This document shows positions 53,916 through 62,016 of a DNA stretch of 64,000 nucleotides, piece by piece. The stretch comes from Streptomyces sp. CB02959 (lineage in GTDB: Bacteria > Actinomycetota > Actinomycetes > Streptomycetales > Streptomycetaceae). A program made the position numbers and the translations under genes. The notes under the pieces were generated by a model. That model saw nothing but the letters and a program-made list of their open reading frames with translations. It was not told the DNA's origin and did not search any database. Position 1 is the first letter of the stretch, and each line of letters starts with the position of its first letter. The stretch lies in the NCBI RefSeq assembly GCF_002803155.1, contig NZ_NNBP01000021.1:1-64000 (forward strand), in the 5' to 3' direction.

Positions 53916-55355
53916 TCAGTCCCCCGGCGGCAGCGCCCGCAGCAGGGCGTCCAGGACGGCCGCGAAGGAGTGGTCCGGCGGCCGGCCGTAGGCGATGACC
54001 AGGGCGTCGCGGGCGACCGCGGGCGCCGCCGGGTCGGTGAACTCCCGCAGGCCGTGCACCGCCAGCCCCTGCCACAGCGCGGCCTGGACGATGGACTGCT
54101 CGGTGCCGGGCGGGAGTTCCAGCACCGCGTGCAGCCCGGCGGCGATCCCCGAGACGTGCACATGCGGCGCGGCCTCGGCCAGCGCGGCCACCAACGCGTC
54201 GCGCCGCCGCCGGTAGCGCAGCCGCATCCCGCGCAGATGCCGGTCGTACGCGCCCGACGACAGGAACTCGGCCAGGGTCAGCTGGTCCAGCGACCCGGAC
54301 TGCCACTCGCCGGTCGCCTTGACCTCCAGCACCCGGTCGATCAACCGGTCCGGCACCACCATCCAGGCCAGCCGCAGCGCCGGGGCCAGGCTCTTGCTCG
54401 CGGTGCCGAGGTAGACGACGTGATCGGGGTCCAGCCCCTGGAGGGCCCCGACCGGCTGCCGGTCGTAGCGCAGCTCGCCGTCGTAGTCGTCCTCCAGGAT
54501 GTAACCCCCCGTGGCGCGCGCCCAGTTGACCGCCGCGGCCCGCCGGTCCGGGTGCAGCGGGACGCCGGTGGGGAACTGGTGCGCCGGGGTGAACAGGGCC
54601 GCCCGCAGGTGGTCCAGGCCCGCCAGCCCGCCGGTGTCCGCGCCGTGCGCGTCGACCGGGAGCGGAACGGTGCCGAGCCCGGCGCGGGTGATGACGTCGC
54701 GGTGGAAGTGCAGCCCGTAGGACTCGGTGGCGATCCGGCCGGGGGCGCCGCCGCGGGCCTTCAGCGCCCGGCTCACCAGCCCCAGCCCCTGCATGAACCC
54801 CGCGCAGATCACGATCCGGTCCGGATCGGCCCGGACGCCCCGCGCCCGGGCGAGGTAGTCGGCGAGCACCGCGCGCAGTTCGGGCCGGCCGGCCGGGGTG
54901 CCGTACCCGAACGCCTCGTTGGGCGCCGCGGTCAGCGCCCGGCGGGCCGCCGCCAGCCAGGCGGTCCGGGGGAAGGACGAGACGTCCGGGGTGCCGGGGG
55001 TCAGGTCGAAGCGCGGCCCGGCGGCGGCCGGGGACGGCGGGCCCGGGGTGCGCCGGGGCGCCGCGGCGCGCGGCAGGACGCGCTCGGCCACCTCGGTGCC
55101 GGAGCCCTGGCGGGCGCAGAGCCAGCCCTCGGCGACCAGCTCCGCGTAGGCGTCGGCGACGGTGTTGCGGGCGATGCCGAGGTCGGTGGCGAGCGACCGG
55201 GAGGACGGCAGCCGGGTGCCGGGGGTCAGCCGCCCGGACCGTACGGCGTCGCGCAGCGCGGTCATCAGGGCGGCCCGCAGCCCGCCCGGACCGTCCAGGT
55301 CCAGATGCAGGTCCCGCCCGAGTTCCCGCCCGAAAGTGGCCCGCGATTTCTCCAT
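53916..55355 (-). CDS. MocR/PdxR-type GntR regulator with aminotransferase domain
   Basis: A 479-residue regulator. The winged-helix domain (LRAALMTALRDAVRSGRLTPGTRLPSSRSLATDLGIARNTVADAYAEL) is followed by a fold-type I aminotransferase-like domain with PLP lysine 321 in LGTASKSLAPALRLAW and Asp in ILEDDYDGELRYD. Such proteins sense PLP or amino compounds. ATG 55355 is chosen; a TATGGT box 8 bases upstream would give a leaderless transcript. It is divergent, 47 bases from an operon of two AhpD-like enzymes, which it probably regulates. Confidence 0.92.
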   Translation of the reverse strand: MEKSRATFGRELGRDLHLDLDGPGGLRAALMTALRDAVRSGRLTPGTRLPSSRSLATDLGIARNTVADAYAELVAEGWLCARQGSGTEVAERVLPRAAAPRRTPGPPSPAAAGPRFDLTPGTPDVSSFPRTAWLAAARRALTAAPNEAFGYGTPAGRPELRAVLADYLARARGVRADPDRIVICAGFMQGLGLVSRALKARGGAPGRIATESYGLHFHRDVITRAGLGTVPLPVDAHGADTGGLAGLDHLRAALFTPAHQFPTGVPLHPDRRAAAVNWARATGGYILEDDYDGELRYDRQPVGALQGLDPDHVVYLGTASKSLAPALRLAWMVVPDRLIDRVLEVKATGEWQSGSLDQLTLAEFLSSGAYDRHLRGMRLRYRRRRDALVAALAEAAPHVHVSGIAAGLHAVLELPPGTEQSIVQAALWQGLAVHGLREFTDPAAPAVARDALVIAYGRPPDHSFAAVLDALLRALPPGD

Positions 55356-55402
55356 GGAAGTGGACCATACCGCTGCGCCATTCACCCCGTAGCGTCAAGG
55401 GC

Positions 55403-55903
55403 ATGACGAACGCGACGACACCCACCGCGGCACAGCAGGCCCCGGCCGCCGGCCACCAGCACGGCCCCCGGATGCGCTGGGCCAAGCTCGCCCCCGAGGT
55501 CTACAAGGCCATGATCGGGCTGGACGCGGCCGCCAAGAAGGGCCTCGACCCGACCCTGGTCGAACTGGTCAACATCCGCGCCTCCCAGCTCAACAAGTGC
55601 GCCTTCTGCCTCCACATGCACACCGGCGACGCCCGCAAGGCCGGCGAGACCGAGGAGCGCCTCGCCCTCCTGGCCGCCTGGGAGGAGGCCGTCGGCTTCT
55701 TCACCGACCGGGAGCGCGCCGCCCTGGCCCTCACCGAGGCGATCACCGTCCTCACCGAAGGCTTCGTCCCCGACGCCGTCTACGCGCAGGCCGAGGCCGT
55801 CTTCGAGGAGGCCGAACTGGCCCAGCTGATCGCCCAGATCACCACCATCAACGCGTGGAACCGGTTCGGCGTGACCACCCGCCTCGTCCCGGGGCAGGTG
55901 TGA
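55403..55903 (+). CDS. Carboxymuconolactone decarboxylase/AhpD-like protein, copy 1
   Basis: A 166-residue protein of the AhpD-like CMD family. The redox motif Cys 66-AF-Cys 69 with His 73 (NKCAFCLHMH) is intact, so a peroxidase or disulphide reductase role is more likely than ring decarboxylation. ERAALALTEAITVLTEGFVPD and INAWNRFGV are family blocks. The second copy overlaps or follows within bases. Divergent from the MocR gene. Confidence 0.9.
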   Translation: MTNATTPTAAQQAPAAGHQHGPRMRWAKLAPEVYKAMIGLDAAAKKGLDPTLVELVNIRASQLNKCAFCLHMHTGDARKAGETEERLALLAAWEEAVGFFTDRERAALALTEAITVLTEGFVPDAVYAQAEAVFEEAELAQLIAQITTINAWNRFGVTTRLVPGQV

Positions 55904-55908
55904 GCGCG

Positions 55909-56358
55909 ATGACCCACCGCATGCAGCTCTGGAGCAAGGTCCCCGCGTTCTTCCAGGCCCAGCTCAAGCTCACCACGGCCGCCAAGAAGGGCCTGGGCGA
56001 CGCCGTCCTGGCCGAACTGGTCGTGCTGCGCGCCTCGCAGCTCAACAAGTGCGCGTTCTGCGTCGACATGCACGTCACCAACCTCCGCGAGGCCGGCGTC
56101 GAACAGCGGCGGATCGACCTGCTGGCGGCCTGGGAGGAGGCCGGCGACCTCTACTCCGAGCGGGAGCGGGCGGCCCTGGCCTTCACCGAGGCGGTCACCG
56201 TGCTGACCGAAGGCTCCGTCCCGGACGCCGTCTACGACCGAGCCGCCGCCCAGTTCAGCGAGACCGAACTCGCCCACCTGCTGGCCGTGATCGTCGCCAT
56301 CAACAACTGGAACCGGGTCAACGTCACGGTCCGCCAGCCCCCGGGGTCGGAGCTGTGA
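55909..56358 (+). CDS. Carboxymuconolactone decarboxylase/AhpD-like protein, copy 2
   Basis: A 149-residue paralogue of the preceding protein with its own redox motif Cys 48-AF-Cys 51 and His 55 (NKCAFCVDMH), the ERAALAFTEAVTVLTEG block and INNWNRVNV near the end. ATG 55909 is preferred; a GTG at 55900 overlapping the previous stop is the alternative. Tandem duplication suggests a hetero- or homo-oligomeric AhpD-type complex. The next gene overlaps its stop by four bases. Confidence 0.9.
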   Translation: MTHRMQLWSKVPAFFQAQLKLTTAAKKGLGDAVLAELVVLRASQLNKCAFCVDMHVTNLREAGVEQRRIDLLAAWEEAGDLYSERERAALAFTEAVTVLTEGSVPDAVYDRAAAQFSETELAHLLAVIVAINNWNRVNVTVRQPPGSEL

Positions 56359-57098
56359 CCGCCACCGGCCCCGCGGCGACGCTGCGCGCCCTCCACCAGG
56401 GCCGCCGGCCGGGCGACCCGCTGATCCTCCCCAACGTCTGGGACGCCGCCTCCGCCCGGGTCTTCGCCGACGCCGGCTTCCCGGCGCTGGCCACCCCCAG
56501 CATGGGCATCGCGGCGTCCCTGGGGTACGAGGACGGGCAGACCCCGGCCGACGAGATGTTCGCGGCGATCGCCCGGATCGTGCGGGCCGTGGACGTCCCG
56601 GTGACGGCGGACGTGGAGGCCGGGTACGGACTGTCCGGCAAGGAACTGGTCGGCCGGCTCGCCGAGGCCGGCGCGGTCGGCTGCAACCTGGAGGACTCCG
56701 ACCACACCACCGGCGCCCTCCGCGACCCGCGGGAGCAGGCCGACCGGCTGGCGGAGGTGCGGGCCGAGGCGGGCGACGCGCTGGTCGTCAACGCCCGGAT
56801 CGACACCTTCCTGCGCGGCGAGCCGGGCCTCGACGCGGCCCTGGAGCGGGCCCGCCGCTACACCGAGGCCGGCGCCGACTGCCTCTACCCGATCTTCGCC
56901 CCGCCCGAGCTGCTGCCCGAACTGGCCGCGGCGGTCACCCTCCCGCTCAACGCCCTGGCGAGGGCCGGCGGCCCGTCCCCGCGCGAACTGGGCGCCCTGG
57001 GCGCGACCCGGATCACCTTCGGCGGCGGCCTCCAGCGCGAGGCGATGACGGCCCTGGCCGCGGTCGCGGAACGGCTGCGGGCCGGAAGCGGCGACTGA
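56355..57098 (+). CDS. Isocitrate lyase/PEP mutase-family enzyme
   Basis: A 247-residue beta/alpha-barrel enzyme of the PEP mutase/isocitrate lyase superfamily. LILPNVWDAASARVFADAGFPALATPSMGIA, VTADVEAGYG (metal-binding Asp and Glu) and VGCNLEDSDH are the conserved strands. The lyase Lys-Lys-Cys-Gly-type active loop is missing, as in the short group often annotated only to superfamily level. It starts at GTG 56355, overlapping the previous stop. Probably cleaves or forms C-C bonds next to a carboxylate; substrate unknown. Confidence 0.88.
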   Translation: MTATGPAATLRALHQGRRPGDPLILPNVWDAASARVFADAGFPALATPSMGIAASLGYEDGQTPADEMFAAIARIVRAVDVPVTADVEAGYGLSGKELVGRLAEAGAVGCNLEDSDHTTGALRDPREQADRLAEVRAEAGDALVVNARIDTFLRGEPGLDAALERARRYTEAGADCLYPIFAPPELLPELAAAVTLPLNALARAGGPSPRELGALGATRITFGGGLQREAMTALAAVAERLRAGSGD

Positions 57099-57197
57099 CG
57101 GAGCCGTGGGACGTACCGGCGGGGCGGCCGGGCCCGTGCGGGGCGCACGGGGGCGTTCGCGCCCGGACCCGGCCACCCCGCCGCCCTACGATGAGCC

Positions 57198-57956
57198 ATG
57201 CTCTCCGTCGCCGTAGCCCCCTGGCAGCGCCCCCCGGTGATCCTGCGGAACGCCGACGTCCCGCACTACGCGGCCAGCACCATGAAGATCGCGGTGCTCG
57301 CCGCCGTCCACCGCAGCGGCCTCGACCCCGACCGGGAGGTCCCGGTCGTCAACGCCTTCCCCTCGGCGGTCGGCGGCAGCTACGCCCACTCCCGCGCCGA
57401 CGACGGCGACCCGGAGCCCTGGGAGCTGCTGGGCCGCACCGCGCCGCTCGGCTGGCTCGCCGACCGGATGGTCAGCCACTCCTCCAACCTGGCCAGCAGC
57501 CTCTGCCTGGCCGAGGTGGGCCCGGCCGCGGTGGCCGAGGTGTGGCGGCGGGCCGGGGCGTCCGCCGCCTCCGGCAGCCCGCGCGGGATCGAGGACGCCC
57601 CGGCCCGCGCCGCCGGCCTCACCAACCACGTCACCGCCCGCGACCTGCTCCGGCTGCTGACGTCGCTGGAACCGGAGGTCCTGGCCCGCCTGGAACACAA
57701 CGCGCACCGCGTCGACCTGGCCGCCGGCCTCCCGCCCGGCACCCGGCTGGCCAGCAAGAACGGCTGGATCACGGGGGTCCGGCACGGCGCCGCCGTCGTC
57801 CACCCGCACGACGCCCCGCCCTACGCCCTCGCCGTCTGCTACACCGGCCCGCTCGCCAACGGCCAGGACACCGGCGACCCCGCGGCCCGCCTGCTGGCCG
57901 GCATCTCGTCCCGCGTCTGGGCCTGCCGCCACCGCCTCGCGCCCCACGATTCCTGA
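57198..57956 (+). CDS. Beta-lactamase-like serine hydrolase without signal peptide
   Basis: A 252-residue protein with all three class A/PBP motifs: Ser 27-TM-Lys 30, Ser 95-S-Asn 97 and Lys 187-NG. Unlike secreted beta-lactamases it begins right at the first strand (MLSVAVAPWQRPPVIL) with no export signal, and the class A Glu-166 omega loop is not obvious. It may be a cytoplasmic esterase or amide hydrolase, or the start may be further upstream, although I see none with a signal peptide in frame. Confidence 0.8.
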   Translation: MLSVAVAPWQRPPVILRNADVPHYAASTMKIAVLAAVHRSGLDPDREVPVVNAFPSAVGGSYAHSRADDGDPEPWELLGRTAPLGWLADRMVSHSSNLASSLCLAEVGPAAVAEVWRRAGASAASGSPRGIEDAPARAAGLTNHVTARDLLRLLTSLEPEVLARLEHNAHRVDLAAGLPPGTRLASKNGWITGVRHGAAVVHPHDAPPYALAVCYTGPLANGQDTGDPAARLLAGISSRVWACRHRLAPHDS

Positions 57957-58123
57957 CGCACCGTCAGATTTCTTTTCCGTTCGCCGAATTGCCTGCTCCG
58001 GGCCGTCCGGGCCACGCTAGAAGCCGCTCCGTCGCGGGTATCAGGAGAACGGACGTACGGGCAGCCCTGCGGGCTTGATAGCTTGGTGGTGAAGGCCCGC
58101 GGGGGAACGGGGAGAAGCGGTAC

Positions 58124-58435
58124 ATGACCGAGCAATTCAGGGTTGACCTGGAGGAGCTGGACGTCGTCGTGCGCCAGCTGCGACGCCTGCAGCGCGACAT
58201 GGACGAACCCGGCCAGACGGTCAAATACAGCGCGTCGATCCCGAAGTCGGCCTTCGGGGTCGACTTCATCGAGGCCGGGAAGCTCGCCGGCGCACACGAC
58301 GGCATGCAGGCGTACCTGGCGGACGTGCTCGGCGCGCTCCAGGACCTCCTCGGCACCTTCGGCGAGAAGACCGAGGCCAGCCGCGGCGCCTACGAGGACG
58401 AGGAACACGCGGCCCGGCAGCCGCGGCACGACTGA
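58124..58435 (+). CDS. WXG100-like small helical protein
   Basis: A 103-residue, mostly helical protein: FRVDLEELDVVVRQLRRLQRDMDEPG, then a central turn and DGMQAYLADVLGALQDLLGTFGEKTEASRGAYEDEE. Length, two-helix layout and the Tyr-x3-Glu-like YEDEE end resemble type VII (ESX-like) substrates, although the central Trp-x-Gly is absent. It precedes a larger protein that has that motif by 62 bases, so the two probably form a pair. Confidence 0.75.
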   Translation: MTEQFRVDLEELDVVVRQLRRLQRDMDEPGQTVKYSASIPKSAFGVDFIEAGKLAGAHDGMQAYLADVLGALQDLLGTFGEKTEASRGAYEDEEHAARQPRHD

Positions 58436-58497
58436 CGGGTCCACCGCCCGGCACCGGGCGGGCATGACGACGGCGAGGACGAGGGAGGGGGACCGGT

Positions 58498-59931
58498 ATG
58501 ACGGAGGCCGGACAGGAGCGCGACGGCGCCCAGGAGATGGCGCGCCGGAGGGCCGAACAGGAACGGGCGGAGCAGCTGAAATCGCTCCGGGGGCACCGGT
58601 TGACCCCGCGGTCCCCCTCCGACTTCCAGAAGCGCGACCTGGCCGCGCTCCAGGCGATGATCGAGCACGCCAGCCCCGAGACGATCGAGACCTCCGGCCG
58701 GCACTGGCGGACCTCCGCCGACCAGCTGGGCGGCGACGACGGCCACGGCGGGATCCGCAAGGCGTTCAAGGACGCCGTCGACCACGCCACGGCGCACTGG
58801 GAGGGCACGGCCGCCCAGGCGTTCCGCCGGGAGGCCGCCAAGGTGCTGTCGAAGCTCGACCGCAGCTACCAGCACGCCCGGAACGTCGAGTCCACCCTGA
58901 TCGGTTCACGCACCTCGGGCCCGGAGGTCGGCGTCGCGCACAACCTCCGCGAGGCCAAGAAGGCCATGGTGACGCTCCGGCTCGCCGGGGGCGCCCCCGA
59001 CCCGGTGGCACCCACCGGCGACGACAGCCAGTTCAAACGGGACATGGCCAACCCCAAGCTGGACACCCGGATGGCGCTGGAGCTCAACCGCGGCAGCCTC
59101 CCGCCCAGCAAGGAGCGCCAGCTCGAAGCCGTCGTCGTGATGGACGAACTCGCCGCCCACTACGAAGCGCAGGGAAAGCGGCTCCGGGAGGGCACCGGGC
59201 CCGGCATCGCCGGGGACTGGCCGGTCGCCCCGACCGGCAGCCCCGCCCCGCCGCCGGTCGACGCCGCGGTGACCGGCGGCCGCCAACCGCACCAGCCTCC
59301 CACGGCCAAGCAGCCCAACGGCGCGGGCGGCGGCGCGGTACCGGCCGGCTTCGACAGCCCCCGGGCCGACCGGCCGGTGACCACCGGGCTGGAGAGTCTG
59401 GGTGGCGGCACCCTCGCCGCGCCCCCCGCCGGCCACACCGTCAGCGGCACCGCGCCGTCCGGCGGCCAGGGCGCCCCCGCCCCCGCGGGCGGCGGCTTCC
59501 CGGGCGGCACGGTCATGCCCGGCGTCATCGGCGTGACGGGCGGCGGGATGCCCGCCGGCGGCGCACGCGGTGCGGCACGCGGCACCGGCGGGGCGCGCCG
59601 CAGCGCCAACGGCGGCGCGGGCAACCCCGACGCGGTCGCCGCCCGCGCGGCCCTGCCGCCGCACACCCCCGGTGCCCCGGCCGCACGGCCGACCGGCCAG
59701 GCGACCGGCCCGGCCGGCGGCAACCGGCAGGGCGGCGCCGGACTCCACCGCAGCCGCGGCGGCGCCCGCGCCACCCCGGCGGACCCGACGGCCGCCCAGG
59801 GGAAGGGCAAGGGCACCCCGGCCGACAAGGGCGGCCGGGGCCGCCCCGGAGCCCAGCGGTCCCGGTACCTCGACGAGGACGAGATCGACTCGCCCCCGCG
59901 CCGGGACGTCCCGCCGCCCGTGATCGAGTGA
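58498..59931 (+). CDS. WXG100-type protein with long Pro/Gly/Ala-rich tail
   Basis: A 477-residue protein. Residues 40-230 are helical and contain the Trp-Glu-Gly turn (HWEGTAAQAFR) of WXG100/LXG-type secretion substrates. Residues 240-450 are Pro, Gly and Ala with many PAGG repeats, probably disordered, and the end is acidic/basic (RSRYLDEDEIDSPPRR). The plan, a helical head and long disordered tail, resembles EspB/PPE-type proteins. No type VII secretion ATPase lies in this window. Confidence 0.78.
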   Translation: MTEAGQERDGAQEMARRRAEQERAEQLKSLRGHRLTPRSPSDFQKRDLAALQAMIEHASPETIETSGRHWRTSADQLGGDDGHGGIRKAFKDAVDHATAHWEGTAAQAFRREAAKVLSKLDRSYQHARNVESTLIGSRTSGPEVGVAHNLREAKKAMVTLRLAGGAPDPVAPTGDDSQFKRDMANPKLDTRMALELNRGSLPPSKERQLEAVVVMDELAAHYEAQGKRLREGTGPGIAGDWPVAPTGSPAPPPVDAAVTGGRQPHQPPTAKQPNGAGGGAVPAGFDSPRADRPVTTGLESLGGGTLAAPPAGHTVSGTAPSGGQGAPAPAGGGFPGGTVMPGVIGVTGGGMPAGGARGAARGTGGARRSANGGAGNPDAVAARAALPPHTPGAPAARPTGQATGPAGGNRQGGAGLHRSRGGARATPADPTAAQGKGKGTPADKGGRGRPGAQRSRYLDEDEIDSPPRRDVPPPVIE

Positions 59932-60001
59932 GGCACCGCGGGGCCGGGGCGCGGAAAAACCGCACGACGCGCCCCGCCGCCCGCTGTTAGCGTCCGGAAT
60001 C

Positions 60002-60511
60002 ATGGATCCGGTCGGTGAGAAACAGATACGCGCGTCCTTCGTGAACTGCTCCAAGGGGGAGGCGAGTCGGCTCCACCTCCCCGTGGGGCTGGCCGAGTTG
60101 CCGTGGGAGCACCTCGACTTCCTGGGGTGGCGCGACCCGGGCGCACCGGACCGCAGCTATCTGGTCGCCCCGCGGGACGACGGCCTGATGGGCGTGACCC
60201 TCCGGGTGCCGCAGGGCGTACGGCGCAGCTTCACCAAGACGACGGTCTGCTCGGTCTGCCTGACCGGGCACCCGGGCTCCGGCGTCAGCCTGCTCGCCGC
60301 CCGCCGCGCCGGACCCGCGGGCCGGCAGGGCAACACCGTCGGCACCTACCTCTGCGCCGACCTCGCCTGCTCCCTCTACGTCCGCGGCCGCAAGACGTCC
60401 CAACTGGCCGGCCGGCACGAGGAGACCCTCCCGCTGGCCGACCGGATCGCGCGCACCGTGCGGAATCTGGACGCCTTCCTGGAAAAGGTCCTCGACGGCG
60501 AACCGGCCTGA
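60002..60511 (+). CDS. FBP-domain zinc-finger protein (FusB/EF-G-binding-like)
   Basis: A 169-residue protein resembling the C-terminal treble-clef zinc finger of FusB/FBP proteins, which bind elongation factor G. Cysteine pairs CSVC (after FTKTTV) and CADLAC are the metal ligands, in the usual order with TYLCADLACSLYVRGRK. The N-terminal half includes KGEASRLHLP and WEHLDFLGWRDP. FusB binding gives fusidic-acid resistance in staphylococci; in actinomycetes the role is unknown. Confidence 0.85.
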   Translation: MDPVGEKQIRASFVNCSKGEASRLHLPVGLAELPWEHLDFLGWRDPGAPDRSYLVAPRDDGLMGVTLRVPQGVRRSFTKTTVCSVCLTGHPGSGVSLLAARRAGPAGRQGNTVGTYLCADLACSLYVRGRKTSQLAGRHEETLPLADRIARTVRNLDAFLEKVLDGEPA

Positions 60512-60579
60512 GGCGCCGGCCCGGCGGCGGCCCCGCCCCCGCCGGCTGCCGCCTCCCCGGCCGATCCGGTCCGGTCCGG

Positions 60580-61401
60580 TCACAGCCCCCGCGCGGCCAG
60601 GAAGTCCCCGACCAACGCCAGCCACTCCGCGTTCCGTTCGACCATCGGCAGATGCCCGGTGGCGATCTCCGCGTACTCCGCACCCGGGATGTGCTCCGCC
60701 AGATAGCGGGAGTTGGCCGGGGCCAGCAGCGTGTCCTCGGTGGTGGCGATGACCAGCGTCGGGACCGCGATGCCCGGCAGGTCGGCGGTGGTGTCCACGG
60801 TCTTGACCAGGGCCGCCTGCTCCGCCGAGCCGGCCGGCGGCAGCGTCGGGTCCGGGTCCAGGACGGCGGCCGACTCGGCCGGCGGCAGCGCGTCGAGGTA
60901 CTCCGCCGACAGCCCGCCGAGCGCCCGCGCCTGGGCGAAGCCCTGGTAGTCGCCGCGTTCCAGGAGCCGCAGCCACAGGTCCAGCCAGATCTGGGTACGG
61001 GCGTCCGCCTTGGCGAGCCCGGCGGTCAGGACCAGCCCGCGCACCCGCTCCGGATGGCGGGCCGCGGCCCGTACGGCCACCGCGGTCCCCAACGAGAAGC
61101 CGATCACGGTGAAGGTCTCCGACCCGGCCGCGACGGCCTCGGCGACCAGTGCGTCGGCCAGCGCGTCCAGCTCCAACGGGCCGGTGGCGCGCGGGGAGTC
61201 GCCCGAACCCGGGTAGTCGGGCGCCACCACCCGGTGGCCGGTGGCGGTCAGGGCCGGCACCAGCGTGCCGTAGTTGTCGCGGACACTGCCGGTCGCACCG
61301 TGCGCCAGCAGGACGCCGGGGCCGTCGGCCGGACCCGCGACGGCGGTGGAGAGCGGCGGAAGGGAAACGGACCGGTTCTGCGCTACGGGAATCTGCGTCA
61401 T
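60580..61401 (-). CDS. Alpha/beta hydrolase
   Basis: A 273-residue hydrolase. VLLAHGATGSVRDNYGTLVPAL gives the oxyanion region, GFSLGTAVAVRAA the nucleophile elbow (Gly-x-Ser-x-Gly type, GFSLG), DTLLAPANSRYLAEHIPGAE the acid region, and GHLPMVERNAEWLALV the His. ATG 61401 is taken because the conserved fold starts soon after. No leader peptide, so cytoplasmic. It is divergent from a MerR regulator and shares its palindromic promoter region. Confidence 0.9.
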   Translation of the reverse strand: MTQIPVAQNRSVSLPPLSTAVAGPADGPGVLLAHGATGSVRDNYGTLVPALTATGHRVVAPDYPGSGDSPRATGPLELDALADALVAEAVAAGSETFTVIGFSLGTAVAVRAAARHPERVRGLVLTAGLAKADARTQIWLDLWLRLLERGDYQGFAQARALGGLSAEYLDALPPAESAAVLDPDPTLPPAGSAEQAALVKTVDTTADLPGIAVPTLVIATTEDTLLAPANSRYLAEHIPGAEYAEIATGHLPMVERNAEWLALVGDFLAARGL

Positions 61402-61419
61402 GCGCACGAGGTTGCCGTC

Positions 61420-61433
61420 TGACACCGGTGTCA
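61420..61433. promoter_or_regulatory. MerR-type operator between the hydrolase and MerR genes
   Basis: TGACACCGGTGTCA is a perfect 14-base palindrome between the divergent starts, 19 bases before the hydrolase ATG and 43 before the MerR ATG. On the minus strand TTGACC/TTGACA hexamers adjoin it, the usual site for a MerR activator. Confidence 0.65.
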
Positions 61434-61475
61434 AGGTCAAGCCGGAACGGCGAGAAACGGGGAGAGGAGCACCAC

Positions 61476-61913
61476 ATGGGGGACGGGGCACGCACAGAGC
61501 CGCGCCCGGCAGGCCGGATGCGGATCGGCGAACTCGCCCGCCGCACCGGCGTCAGCACCCGCGTCCTGCGCTATTACGAGCAGCGCGGTCTGCTCTGCGC
61601 CGGGCGCGACGCCAACGGCTACCGCACCTACGACACCGGCGCCGTCGAGACCGTCACCCGCGTCCGCGAACTCCTCGCCACCGGCCTGAACACCGAGTCC
61701 ATCCGCGACCTGCTGCCCTGCGCCCAGGGCGGCCCGGGGCTGAACCCGTGCACGTTCTCATGCGGCGTGGTGGAGCGGCAGATGGCCCAACTCGACTCCG
61801 AGATAGCCGAGTTGCAGCAGCGCCGGGCGGCCCTGGGCGCCTACGCCCGGAGAATGCAGGAACGCCGCGCCCAGGACGAAGCACTGGCCGCGATGGCGCT
61901 CCGGTCGGGCTGA
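61476..61913 (+). CDS. MerR-family regulator
   Basis: A 145-residue regulator. The HTH is MRIGELARRTGVSTRVLRYYEQRGLL, followed by a long dimerisation helix (MAQLDSEIAELQQRRAALGAYARRMQERR). Three cysteines (82, 92, 96) in LLPCAQGGPGLNPCTFSC could bind a metal or sense thiols. ATG 61476 has GGAGAGGAG upstream. Divergent from an alpha/beta-hydrolase gene that it probably controls through the palindrome at 61420-61433. Confidence 0.9.
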   Translation: MGDGARTEPRPAGRMRIGELARRTGVSTRVLRYYEQRGLLCAGRDANGYRTYDTGAVETVTRVRELLATGLNTESIRDLLPCAQGGPGLNPCTFSCGVVERQMAQLDSEIAELQQRRAALGAYARRMQERRAQDEALAAMALRSG

Positions 61914-61942
61914 GCGGCCCGGACGGCGCCGCCGGGCACGGC

Positions 61943-61982
61943 CGAGGGCCCCGCCCCCGTATGTACGGGAGCGGGGCCCTCG
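61943..61982. terminator. Terminator hairpin between MerR and sdhB
   Basis: Arms CGAGGGCCCCGC / GCGGGGCCCTCG (61943-61954 with 61971-61982) with an inner CCCGT/ACGGG extension, between converging genes. Confidence 0.88.
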
Positions 61983-62016
61983 AAGGTGGCAAGCGGCCCG
62001 GTTCGGGCCCGGCGGC

